A stretch of 49,916 nucleotides of DNA from JAFTYO01 sp045613125 (GTDB taxonomy: Bacteria; Pseudomonadota; Alphaproteobacteria; RF32; CAG-239). Location of the stretch: NCBI GenBank assembly GCA_045613125.1, contig JAZLAM010000012.1, forward strand, positions 1-49,916. Direction: 5' to 3'. A program made the position numbers and the translations under genes. The stretch's first letter is position 1. Each line of letters opens with the position of its first letter. Below the pieces are notes generated by a model. It searched no databases. It was not told where the DNA came from and was given only the letters and a program-made list of their open reading frames with translations. This document shows, one piece after another, positions 42,761 through 49,916 of this stretch.

Positions 42761-43948
42761 CTAATTACCAATTATTTCACTAATTATAACAGCTCTTATC
42801 CATCTTAAGTCTTCAGTAGGCAGTTTATGTCCTATAATAACCATATGTTTATCGGAAACAATAGAAAGATAGTATCTGTTAGTTGTTGGAGTGTAGTTGA
42901 TGTCGATACCTTTTATGTTTTTTATGTTGGTAATGCTATCGCAAAAACGTAAAAATAAAACTTGACGAAAGACAATAATTTTATCTTTTGTCAGTAAAAT
43001 GATATCTTTAGACATCAATTTAATGAAAATGTAGATTATGAGTGTTATGCTGATAGCATAAATCATAAGTAATAGATTTGATGGTATATAGGTAGATAAA
43101 AATTTATGATATAATAGAGCATAAAAAAGACCAATACCTAAAGCAAATGTAAGAAATATGTGTAAAATACTAACAGCATCAACAAATATTTTGCTTATTT
43201 TTATCATTTTTTCTCCGCTGTGACGGCTTTTATATGAAATGTAAGACGGTTTATCCAAATCGAAAATAAAATCTTTAGGCATGTGCCATTGAGACACGAC
43301 ACTTTTATATGAACGATTTAAATCTTGAAAATTTCTTGAAACCATGCCTTTTTCTGAAATTGTAATTCCAGGCATATGTAGTAATGAAGCATAATCTTTC
43401 CATATTTTTCTAATATTGTTTTTGCTAAGGCTTATGTATAAAGGAACAATTTTATTTTGATCTTTATGATAAAGTTCTACAATGTATTTATTAAGAGTTA
43501 AAATACCAAATTGGTAAAATTTCACACGTAAACGTACTCCGGAATAATTATATAAAGGCTCTTTGAAAAAAAATGCAGGGCCTATTACTGGACGTTTTTT
43601 AACTTGTATATAATTACCGTCAAAATATATTTTGTTGTAACGTATAAATAAGATAATACACATAACAGTAATATATATTCCGATGATTATCAGCAAAAAA
43701 TTAAAAATATCAGGAGATATCAGAGGATTTATTTTTATGCTGGTTTGGGGAAGTTGTTTTTCAATGTCTGCAATGCCACGTAAACCGGAGCTGTTAAAAA
43801 GGTAAACTCCAAGTGTAAAGAGCATTAACCCTAATGCGAAAGCAATGAATATCATAACACGAGAAAAACGATCTGTTGCTTTAGCTGAATCGTTGCGTAT
43901 TTTTAATTTAAAGCTGTAACTATAGTGGTCTTGAGCACCAAATGTCAT
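42761..43948 (-). CDS. Four-TM membrane protein, possibly PH-like domains
   Basis: This 395-residue protein has two pairs of membrane segments (residues ~30-50 and ~80-103; ~255-275 and ~285-310). Each pair is followed by a short strand-rich domain (NKIYFDGNYIQVKKRP...; KDIILLTKDKIIVFRQVLFLRF...). This doubled plan recalls membrane proteins with bacterial PH-like domains; the match is by shape only. AAAAGGA precedes the ATG. It lies upstream of yfgM by 77 bases on the same strand. Confidence 0.5.
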   Translation of the reverse strand: MTFGAQDHYSYSFKLKIRNDSAKATDRFSRVMIFIAFALGLMLFTLGVYLFNSSGLRGIADIEKQLPQTSIKINPLISPDIFNFLLIIIGIYITVMCIILFIRYNKIYFDGNYIQVKKRPVIGPAFFFKEPLYNYSGVRLRVKFYQFGILTLNKYIVELYHKDQNKIVPLYISLSKNNIRKIWKDYASLLHMPGITISEKGMVSRNFQDLNRSYKSVVSQWHMPKDFIFDLDKPSYISYKSRHSGEKMIKISKIFVDAVSILHIFLTFALGIGLFYALLYHKFLSTYIPSNLLLMIYAISITLIIYIFIKLMSKDIILLTKDKIIVFRQVLFLRFCDSITNIKNIKGIDINYTPTTNRYYLSIVSDKHMVIIGHKLPTEDLRWIRAVIISEIIGN

Positions 43949-44100
43949 TATATTTTCCTTTTTTTAATAATACCTATCATACATTACACTAATAAAAAAA
44001 AATATTCATCTATTTTTTTTGTTTTTGTAAAAGTTTTCGTTTATTTTTTTACATTTTTGTATAATATAACAATAATATATAATTTTTAAGAGGGATAAAC

Positions 44101-45762
44101 ATGCTTTTTTTTGATTTTTTTGAAAAAAATTCCTTCATCTGTACAGTGGTAGCACTTTCCTTTTTGATATTTGCTACTTGTTATGCTGCCCATTCAATCT
44201 TGAAAAAGGGGGTGTATTATTTTTTAGGAGGCTTTTTGTTACTAACTTTGACATCATTGTTGCAACAAAGTTCAGAATATTTTTATGCACATGCGGTTTC
44301 ACCTAAAGTGCTTACTTTTATTGAAATTATTTTGGTTATTTTAAGTTCTCTTTTATTGGTAACGTCCGCTTCTTATTTTCTTTTTAAAAAAACAATTAAT
44401 ATGGTTATGTTGTTTACTTTTATAACCTGTTGTTTTTTGATGACTGTTTATGCAATTTTTGTAGCAAATGATGGAAATATGATAGTTAATATAAGACAAA
44501 TTTTGCCACTTATAGGCATGATATATGTATTCTTAAGCTTAATTTCCCAACCGAAAACTTGGCAAAATTTGGGTAATGTATTCGCAATGGTATCTACAAT
44601 CGGCTTTATGTTTTTAATGGCATATCCTATGTTCTTTGAAAGTGTTTATGAGTGGTATTTAATTCCGAACTTAATATTTTTACTTGGCGTTTCATTTATT
44701 TTAATGTTAAACCATGAGCTTAAAAGAAAAATAAAAAAATTAAAAAATATTCATGAAAATACAGAAATAAATATTAAGAATATTATCAAATCATCTCCTT
44801 TTCCCATAGTGTTATCACGTTTGGGTGATGATAAGTTGCTGATGGTAAATAATAATTTTTTACAACTGTTTGGCTTAAACGAATCGGATATTTCACGTTA
44901 TCATTTTAAAGATTTTTTTGTAGACGTTGAGAATCGAAAAATTTTAACAGAGCGCCTGGAACACAATCAAGAAGTGCATGATTTTGAGATATTAGTAAAA
45001 ACCGCCGCAGGAAATACACCTTTTTGGCTTTTAGTATCAGCTAATATTATAGAATATAATAATGATATTGTTTTATATTCTGCTTTTCAAGATATTACAT
45101 CTCGTAAACGTCATGAAACGGTTTTACAGTCACAGGCAGATAGAGATCCTTTGACGTCTATTTATAACAGACGTTACTTCGAATCTAAAGTTGCCGATAA
45201 AATTAAAGAAGCTCATATTCAAAATGTTCCGTTTGCAATTTTTATGTTAGATGCTGATAAATTTAAAAATATAAATGATAAGTATGGTCATAAAATAGGT
45301 GATAAGGTTTTAATAGAATTGGCTCATGTTTGTGAGCGTTCATTACGACAAGAAGATGTAGTGGCTCGTTATGGCGGCGAAGAATTTGTGGCTTTTGTTA
45401 ATAATGTTGATAAGGCTACGGCAGTAATGGTAGCGAATCGGTTACGAAAGTCTATTACGGATATTGTTGTTTACTCTGATGATGAAACTCCTATTTCGGT
45501 TTCTGTTAGTATTGGAGTAGTTCCATCCGGAATTTCAGATAGCATATCTGTTATGATAAAAATGGCTGATGATGCAATGTATTTAGCTAAACAAAATGGT
45601 CGTAACAGAGTTGAAATATATGATAAAGAGAATATTGAAAAACTTAATTTGAAAGCGACTGATATGATAGCCAAGCAAAAGCATCCGGTGTTTGCTGAAG
45701 AAAATTCAAAAGAAATTTCTTTGTTAGATGGGATAGAAACAATGTCAATGATTGAGGATTAA
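44101..45762 (+). CDS. Membrane PAS-GGDEF diguanylate cyclase
   Basis: This 553-residue protein has about seven N-terminal membrane segments (residues ~12-202), then a PAS domain (~228-345: VLSRLGDDKLLMVNNNFLQLFG...LYSAFQDITSRKRHE). The GGDEF domain (~345-505) opens with DPLTSIYNRRYFE, has the active site RYGGEEF (Gly425-Phe429) and an intact RxxD inhibitory site (RQED) five residues before. It should make cyclic di-GMP, with product inhibition. The RNA methyltransferase starts two bases after its stop. AGAGGG precedes the ATG. Confidence 0.92.
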   Translation: MLFFDFFEKNSFICTVVALSFLIFATCYAAHSILKKGVYYFLGGFLLLTLTSLLQQSSEYFYAHAVSPKVLTFIEIILVILSSLLLVTSASYFLFKKTINMVMLFTFITCCFLMTVYAIFVANDGNMIVNIRQILPLIGMIYVFLSLISQPKTWQNLGNVFAMVSTIGFMFLMAYPMFFESVYEWYLIPNLIFLLGVSFILMLNHELKRKIKKLKNIHENTEINIKNIIKSSPFPIVLSRLGDDKLLMVNNNFLQLFGLNESDISRYHFKDFFVDVENRKILTERLEHNQEVHDFEILVKTAAGNTPFWLLVSANIIEYNNDIVLYSAFQDITSRKRHETVLQSQADRDPLTSIYNRRYFESKVADKIKEAHIQNVPFAIFMLDADKFKNINDKYGHKIGDKVLIELAHVCERSLRQEDVVARYGGEEFVAFVNNVDKATAVMVANRLRKSITDIVVYSDDETPISVSVSIGVVPSGISDSISVMIKMADDAMYLAKQNGRNRVEIYDKENIEKLNLKATDMIAKQKHPVFAEENSKEISLLDGIETMSMIED

Positions 45763-45764
45763 GT

Positions 45765-46907
45765 ATGGAATGCAAATTTTTTGAACGATGTGGAGGGTGC
45801 TGTTTTCGTCATTTGGATGATAAACAATATCGTGAGCTTAAAATTAGTAAAATCAAAAATATTTTAGATGCAGGATTTGTCACATCAGATTATGTATTGG
45901 AAGAAAGTGTTTTTATCGGGGATGCAACGCGTCGCAGAGCCTCTTTTACTTTCGAATATAAAAACTCAAAACTTCTATTCGGATTTAATGAGAAACGGCG
46001 TAATAATATTGTTGATTTTGATTATTGTCCGCTGTTAACCGAAAAAATTAATAATAATTTATTGAATATAAGAAAATTTTTAAGCAAGCTTTGTCAAATA
46101 AAAGTCCTTAAAAAAGGTAAGGGGAAAAAGTTTAGCGAATCGCAAATATATAAAGGTGATTTATTAGTTTTAGAAGCTCAAAATGGTTTAGATATAGTTT
46201 TAGAAACGGTAAGCGAATTGGAACTTGAGCATAGAATGGAAATTTTTGATTTTGTAAATTCTAGTGAAAATATTATTCGTTTTTCAATAAGAAAAAATGC
46301 TTTTTCTGAAGCGGAAACCATAATTGAAAGATTAAAACCTGTTATTCGAATCGGCGGATATGATGTGTATGTGGCAGCCGGTACATTTTTACAAGCATCA
46401 ATACAAGGTGAAGAAGTTCTTGTCAAATTGGTGGAAAAATATCTTGGTTGTCTTAAGGGGCGTATAGCAGATTTATTTTGTGGTATCGGAACATTTTCTT
46501 ATCCGTTGGCAAGATCTGGCGAAAATAAAATTGTTGCCGTAGATGTAAATAAAAGCTTATTAGATGGTTTTAGATTATCTGCCAATAAACAAATGTTGCA
46601 TAATATTGAAATTTTGGAACGCAATTTATTTAAATATCCGTTAGAAGCAGAAGAACTATCAAATTTTGATGCTATAATATTCGATCCACCTAGAGCAGGG
46701 GCAGAGGCTATTGTTAAAGAATTAGCTAAGGCAGATAAAAATAAAAAACTGAAAAAAGTTATAGCTGTGTCGTGTAATCCACATAGTTTTGTTAAAGATG
46801 CAAATGTTTTAATTAAAGCCGGATATAAGTTAGAAAGCGTAACCATGGTGGATCAGTTTGTATATTCTAATCATATGGAATTAGTTGCATTGTTTACGAC
46901 AAATTAA
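45765..46907 (+). CDS. RNA (uracil-C5)-methyltransferase, TrmA/RlmD family
   Basis: This 380-residue enzyme opens with the iron-sulfur Cys pattern C3-x5-C9-x2-C12 (CKFFERCGGC) known from RumA/RlmD; a further Cys (DYCPLL) may be the fourth ligand. SAM binding is at IADLFCGIGTFSYPLA, IIFDPPRAGA is motif IV, and SCNPHSF carries the catalytic Cys. It ends VDQFVYSNHMELVALF. There is no N-terminal TRAM domain. It probably methylates 23S rRNA uridine; the exact site cannot be told. Coupled to the diguanylate cyclase. Confidence 0.85.
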   Translation: MECKFFERCGGCCFRHLDDKQYRELKISKIKNILDAGFVTSDYVLEESVFIGDATRRRASFTFEYKNSKLLFGFNEKRRNNIVDFDYCPLLTEKINNNLLNIRKFLSKLCQIKVLKKGKGKKFSESQIYKGDLLVLEAQNGLDIVLETVSELELEHRMEIFDFVNSSENIIRFSIRKNAFSEAETIIERLKPVIRIGGYDVYVAAGTFLQASIQGEEVLVKLVEKYLGCLKGRIADLFCGIGTFSYPLARSGENKIVAVDVNKSLLDGFRLSANKQMLHNIEILERNLFKYPLEAEELSNFDAIIFDPPRAGAEAIVKELAKADKNKKLKKVIAVSCNPHSFVKDANVLIKAGYKLESVTMVDQFVYSNHMELVALFTTN

Positions 46908-46954
46908 ATGTTTTTGATATACAATGGGAGAAAAGTTTTGCTAATGGAGGAAAT

Positions 46955-47479
46955 ATGAAAATAAAGCTATGTTTAATGATGATGTTGGTGCTGGCTTCAT
47001 GCTCTAATCATGAAAATAATTATGTTATAAGAGCAGGAGAAAATGAAACAGAATATCTCAAAGATATAGAAGCTTGTCCTAAGGTTCATATTAGGAGAAA
47101 AGATGTGTCTGTTGTGCAAAAAGAAGGTGTAAATAAGGCTTTTGAGATTATAGCTACGGGATATTCCGGACACTGTTATTTTAATGAAAATATTAATAAA
47201 GACAGAGCTGTAATCAAACCTAAATTTAAGATAGTTCGTTTATCTGATACGGATATAACTGATGTGCATTTTTCATATTATTTAGAAACGGTTGAAGGCC
47301 CTGAAGCTTATTTGGGCAGAAAAACATATTTTGCGGAAGTCTCAATTGAAACAAATGTATATGAAAAAGAATATACTGCTCCGGCAGCAGAACTTAGCGT
47401 GCCTAAACAGGGAACGTATGATTTAGATGTATATTTAGGACTAAATGACGATATTTCAGATTTGCAGTTTAAAAAATAA
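46955..47479 (+). CDS. Lipoprotein of unknown function
   Basis: This 174-residue protein has a lipobox (VLASCSN, Cys at ~16). The mature part is strand-rich, with CPKVHIRRKDVSVVQ, IIATGYSGHCYFNEN and RAVIKPKFKIVRL. Two further Cys could pair. GGAGGAAA precedes the ATG. I do not recognise a function. It ends 12 bases before transketolase. Confidence 0.65.
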   Translation: MKIKLCLMMMLVLASCSNHENNYVIRAGENETEYLKDIEACPKVHIRRKDVSVVQKEGVNKAFEIIATGYSGHCYFNENINKDRAVIKPKFKIVRLSDTDITDVHFSYYLETVEGPEAYLGRKTYFAEVSIETNVYEKEYTAPAAELSVPKQGTYDLDVYLGLNDDISDLQFKK

Positions 47480-47491
47480 AGGGAGATAAAT

Positions 47492-49459
47492 ATGCAAAAT
47501 AATTATGCTATGATGGCAAATGCCATACGTTTTTTAAGTGCTGATGCAATTGATAAATCTAATTCCGGACATCCCGGAATGCCTCTTGGTATGGCAGATG
47601 TTGCAACAGTTTTATTTTCTAAATTTATTAAGTTAAATCCTCAAGATCCAAAGTGGTTTGACAGAGATAGATTTGTTTTGTCTGCAGGTCATGGTTCTAT
47701 GTTAATGTATTCTGTTTTGTATCTTATGGGATATGAAGATATATCCATTGAAGATATTAAAAACTTCCGCCAATTGGGTGCAAAAACTGCAGGACACCCT
47801 GAGTATGGACATTTAAGCGGAATTGATATGACAACAGGCCCTTTAGGACAAGGAATTTCGTCAGCAGTAGGTATGGCTTTGGCAGAAAGAATTATCAATG
47901 CAAAATTCGGTGATGATTTATGCAATCACTACACATATGTCATAAATGGCGATGGTTGTTTAATGGAAGGAATTTCACAAGAAGCAGCAGAGCTTGCCGG
48001 TCACTTGAAATTAAATAAACTGATTGTTTTATGGGATAATAACAATATTACCATTGATGGAAAGGTTGAAACAGCAAGTTCAACTGATCAGCTTTTGCGT
48101 TTTAAGGCTATGGGATGGAATACGTTAGAAATTGATGGGCATAATCATAAACAAATTGAAGATGCAATTTTAATGGCGCAACACTCAGACAAACCAACGC
48201 TTATTTCTTGTAAAACAACCATCGGTTTTGGTTCTCCCAATAAGTGCGGAACATCAAAATGTCACGGTTCTCCTTTAGGTGTTGAAGAAACGTCAGCCAT
48301 GCGTAAAGCCTTAAACTGGAAATATGGTCCGTTTGAACTCCCTGAAGAAATTTTAAAATTGTGGAATGATGCCGGATTAAAATCTGTAAAAGAATATGAA
48401 AGTTGGCAAAAAAGAGCCGATGCAAGAGGACAAGAGTTTACAGATTTTATAAGTAATAAATTACCTGACGGTTGGGATAAAGAGCTAACCACATTAAAAG
48501 AAGAAGCAATTAAAAACAAAACAAAAGTGGCAACACGTAAGGCTTCACAAATGTGTTTAGAAAAGATTGTCGGTCTTGTCCCTCAAGTGGTGGGCGGATC
48601 TGCAGATTTGGCTGCTTCAAATTTGACTTTGACTGCAAATTCTAAAACCATAACAGCTCAAGATTATAACGGAAATAATGTTATGTACGGAATTAGAGAA
48701 CACGCAATGGCTGCGATTATGAACGGTATGGCATTGCATGGCGGAATTATTCCGTTTGGCGGAACCTTTTTTGTATTTTCCGATTATATGCGTCCGTCAA
48801 TGCGATTGGCTGCTTTAATGGGAATTAGAGTTATATATGTTCTTACGCACGATTCTATCGGTGTTGGGGAAGATGGTCCGACACATCAACCTATTGAACA
48901 TTTGGCATCATATAGAGCAATGCCGAATATTTTAACATTCAGACCTTGTGATGTGGTTGAAACTGCCGAAGCTTGGGAACTTGCTTTGAGTATGGAAAAT
49001 ATGCCGAGTATATTGACTTTAACACGTCAAGGACTCCCATGTTTAAGAGAAACTGCAGTTGAAAATTTAACGGCAAAAGGTGGTTATGTTATATCTGATG
49101 TTGCAAAAGGTAAAACTCGACAGGCAACACTTATTGCTACCGGTTCAGAAGTTTCTTTGGCGATTGCAGCTCAACAATTGTTAAATCAAAAAGGTATTAA
49201 TGTGGCTGTGGTTTCTATGCCATGCACAGAACTTTTTGATAAACAAACGCCTCAATATCAAGATGAAGTTTTAGGAGATTGTCCGCGAATCGCTATTGAG
49301 GCAGGTTCTAAGTTTGGTTGGGAAAAATATACCGGTTTAAGAGGAGACATAATCGGTATGGACGGCTTTGGCGCATCAGGACCTGGAGATAAACTTTTTG
49401 AATATTTTGGTATTACTACTGAAGAAATTGTTGAAAGTGTTGAAAACTTGATAAAGTAA
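47492..49459 (+). CDS. tkt: Transketolase
   Basis: This 655-residue thiamine-diphosphate enzyme has MANAIRFLSADAIDKSNSGHPG near the start, LSAGHGSMLMYSVLY, TTGPLGQGISSAVGMALAE and the ThDP motif GDGCLMEG...WDNNNITIDG. GIREHAMAAIMNG and THDSIGVGEDGPTHQPIEH complete the active site. It moves two-carbon units in the pentose phosphate pathway. GGGAG precedes the ATG and a terminator follows. Typical tkt-gap-pgk order cannot be tested because repeats follow. Confidence 0.96.
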   Translation: MQNNYAMMANAIRFLSADAIDKSNSGHPGMPLGMADVATVLFSKFIKLNPQDPKWFDRDRFVLSAGHGSMLMYSVLYLMGYEDISIEDIKNFRQLGAKTAGHPEYGHLSGIDMTTGPLGQGISSAVGMALAERIINAKFGDDLCNHYTYVINGDGCLMEGISQEAAELAGHLKLNKLIVLWDNNNITIDGKVETASSTDQLLRFKAMGWNTLEIDGHNHKQIEDAILMAQHSDKPTLISCKTTIGFGSPNKCGTSKCHGSPLGVEETSAMRKALNWKYGPFELPEEILKLWNDAGLKSVKEYESWQKRADARGQEFTDFISNKLPDGWDKELTTLKEEAIKNKTKVATRKASQMCLEKIVGLVPQVVGGSADLAASNLTLTANSKTITAQDYNGNNVMYGIREHAMAAIMNGMALHGGIIPFGGTFFVFSDYMRPSMRLAALMGIRVIYVLTHDSIGVGEDGPTHQPIEHLASYRAMPNILTFRPCDVVETAEAWELALSMENMPSILTLTRQGLPCLRETAVENLTAKGGYVISDVAKGKTRQATLIATGSEVSLAIAAQQLLNQKGINVAVVSMPCTELFDKQTPQYQDEVLGDCPRIAIEAGSKFGWEKYTGLRGDIIGMDGFGASGPGDKLFEYFGITTEEIVESVENLIK

Positions 49460-49492
49460 ACCTTTTTATAATATCCGATTATAATTAAACAG

Positions 49493-49521
49493 AAGGGGGA
49501 CTATAAACTCCCCTTTTTTTT
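49493..49521 (+). terminator. Terminator of transketolase
   Basis: AAGGGG and CCCCTT pair across an 11-base loop, followed by eight T. It lies 34 bases after the stop. Confidence 0.75.
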
Positions 49522-49548
49522 GTGGAAAATACGAACTATCATTTATTA

Positions 49549-49638
49549 TCACCGCTCCGAGCAGAAAAATAATACTGTCACCGCTCCGAGCAAAAAAATA
49601 ATACTGTCACCGCTCCGAGCGAAGCGAGGTCAAGCGGT
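49549..49638 (+). repeat. 29-base tandem repeats ending in an inverted REP-like module
   Basis: The unit TCACCGCTCCGAGC + 15 A-rich bases starts at 49549, 49578 and 49607 (29-base period). The third copy leads into a full hairpin: ACCGCT (49609-49614) pairs with AGCGGT (49633-49638), with TCA as the 3' bulge. Read on the minus strand this is ACCGCT-TGA-...-AGCGGT, the same layout as the module at 49703-49735. The first two units are therefore half-modules, probably made by unequal exchange or slippage. Confidence 0.75.
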
Positions 49639-49916
49639 CTTCAAATTAGTATTAAACATCTATCATCGGAAATGTTGTTGGTTAGTGTAATTTAATCGGA
49701 AGATCGCTTGACGTTTTCTTTCGAAAACGAGCGATGACTTTATTATATTTTTTAATAAGCAAGAATCGCTACAATCTCTTTATTTACAACGCTTTCAGCG
49801 ATTTTAAACTGCTCGTTTTAAACGTACGTTTAAATCAAGCAGTTTTTTTGATGTTTTTTTCGAACTTCAGTTTCTTCTAACTATTTGAAAAACAATAAAA
49901 TGCAAATTTTAAATTT
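49639..49916 (+). repeat. Right-edge copy of the pilin-upstream repeat
   Basis: No gene is seen here. CTTCAAATTAGT, AACATCTATCATCG...ATGTTGTTGGTT (49655-49683), a direct hairpin module ATCGCT-TGA-CGTTTTC/GAAAACG-AGCGAT (49703-49735), the dyad AATCGCT/AGCGATT (49764-49803), and the terminator-like hairpin (49809-49849) all match 4454-4781. The final bases match 4782-4852. The expected next element, a pilin leader and pilin gene, lies beyond the window edge. Confidence 0.8.
49809..49849 (+). terminator. Terminator-like hairpin, right copy
   Basis: CTGCTCGTTTTAAACGT and ACGTTTAAATCAAGCAG pair over 17 bases with two mismatches, followed by seven T; it matches 4741-4781. Confidence 0.65.

Noticed and set aside
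49549..49620. CRISPR-like array of 29-base repeats
   Set aside because: The units are contiguous with no spacers between them, only about two and a half copies exist, and no cas genes are present.
1..49916. A circular 50-kb replicon, because the ends nearly join
   Set aside because: The window carries core chromosomal genes (uvrC, gatCAB, accA, der, tkt, tRNAs) and no replication genes. The end match is better explained by contig edges inside a repeat family that also has an internal copy.

Overview
The window is AT-rich chromosomal DNA from a Gram-negative bacterium. It carries an outer-membrane usher, an autotransporter barrel, BamB and a periplasmic peptide-binding protein. The housekeeping neighbourhoods (yebC-ruvC, gatCAB, yfgM-bamB-der, an EnvZ/OmpR-type pair) and the DUF4402-like pilins point to an uncultured, probably host-associated alphaproteobacterium. 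That placement is inference from gene content, not from a marker phylogeny.

Layout. Positions 1-10376 hold a surface-structure locus: two paralogous secreted pilin-like proteins (154-780 and 5000-5641), a large ankyrin/EGF/'NAYGIY'-repeat autotransporter between them, then a pilin-fold protein, a PapD-like chaperone and an outer-membrane usher. Both pilin genes sit behind the same ~150-base leader with two perfect palindromes. The 680 bases upstream of the second pilin, and the last ~370 bases of the window, are built from REP/BIME-like hairpin modules. Their stems keep pairing while the bases change. The right end of the window stops inside this repeat and the left end starts almost exactly where the right end stops, so both edges lie in one repeat family.

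Positions 10377-20666 hold: a small M50-like membrane protease with a TetR regulator and an 18-bp palindrome in the divergent promoter region; a muropeptide-recycling pair (Mur ligase plus LD-carboxypeptidase); a second M50-like protease; yebC-ruvC; a degenerate DEAD-box-like protein; and rpiB-glyA.

Positions 20773-33233 run rightwards: tRNA-Cys and tRNA-Asn with a good promoter and terminator, then a sirtuin, sppA, gatCAB, a divergent nucleoside-hydrolase-like gene, a ZIP metal transporter, uvrC, pgsA with a histone-H1-like tail, and a two-component system.

Positions 33291-49459 hold accA, an unknown membrane-anchored acidic protein overlapping yejA-yejB (no yejE/yejF in view), the leftward yfgM-bamB-der operon, an unknown four-TM protein, a membrane PAS-GGDEF diguanylate cyclase, an RNA uracil-C5 methyltransferase, a lipoprotein and transketolase. 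Most of the right 40 kb is ordinary core genome. The unusual material is the pilus/autotransporter locus and its structured intergenic repeats.
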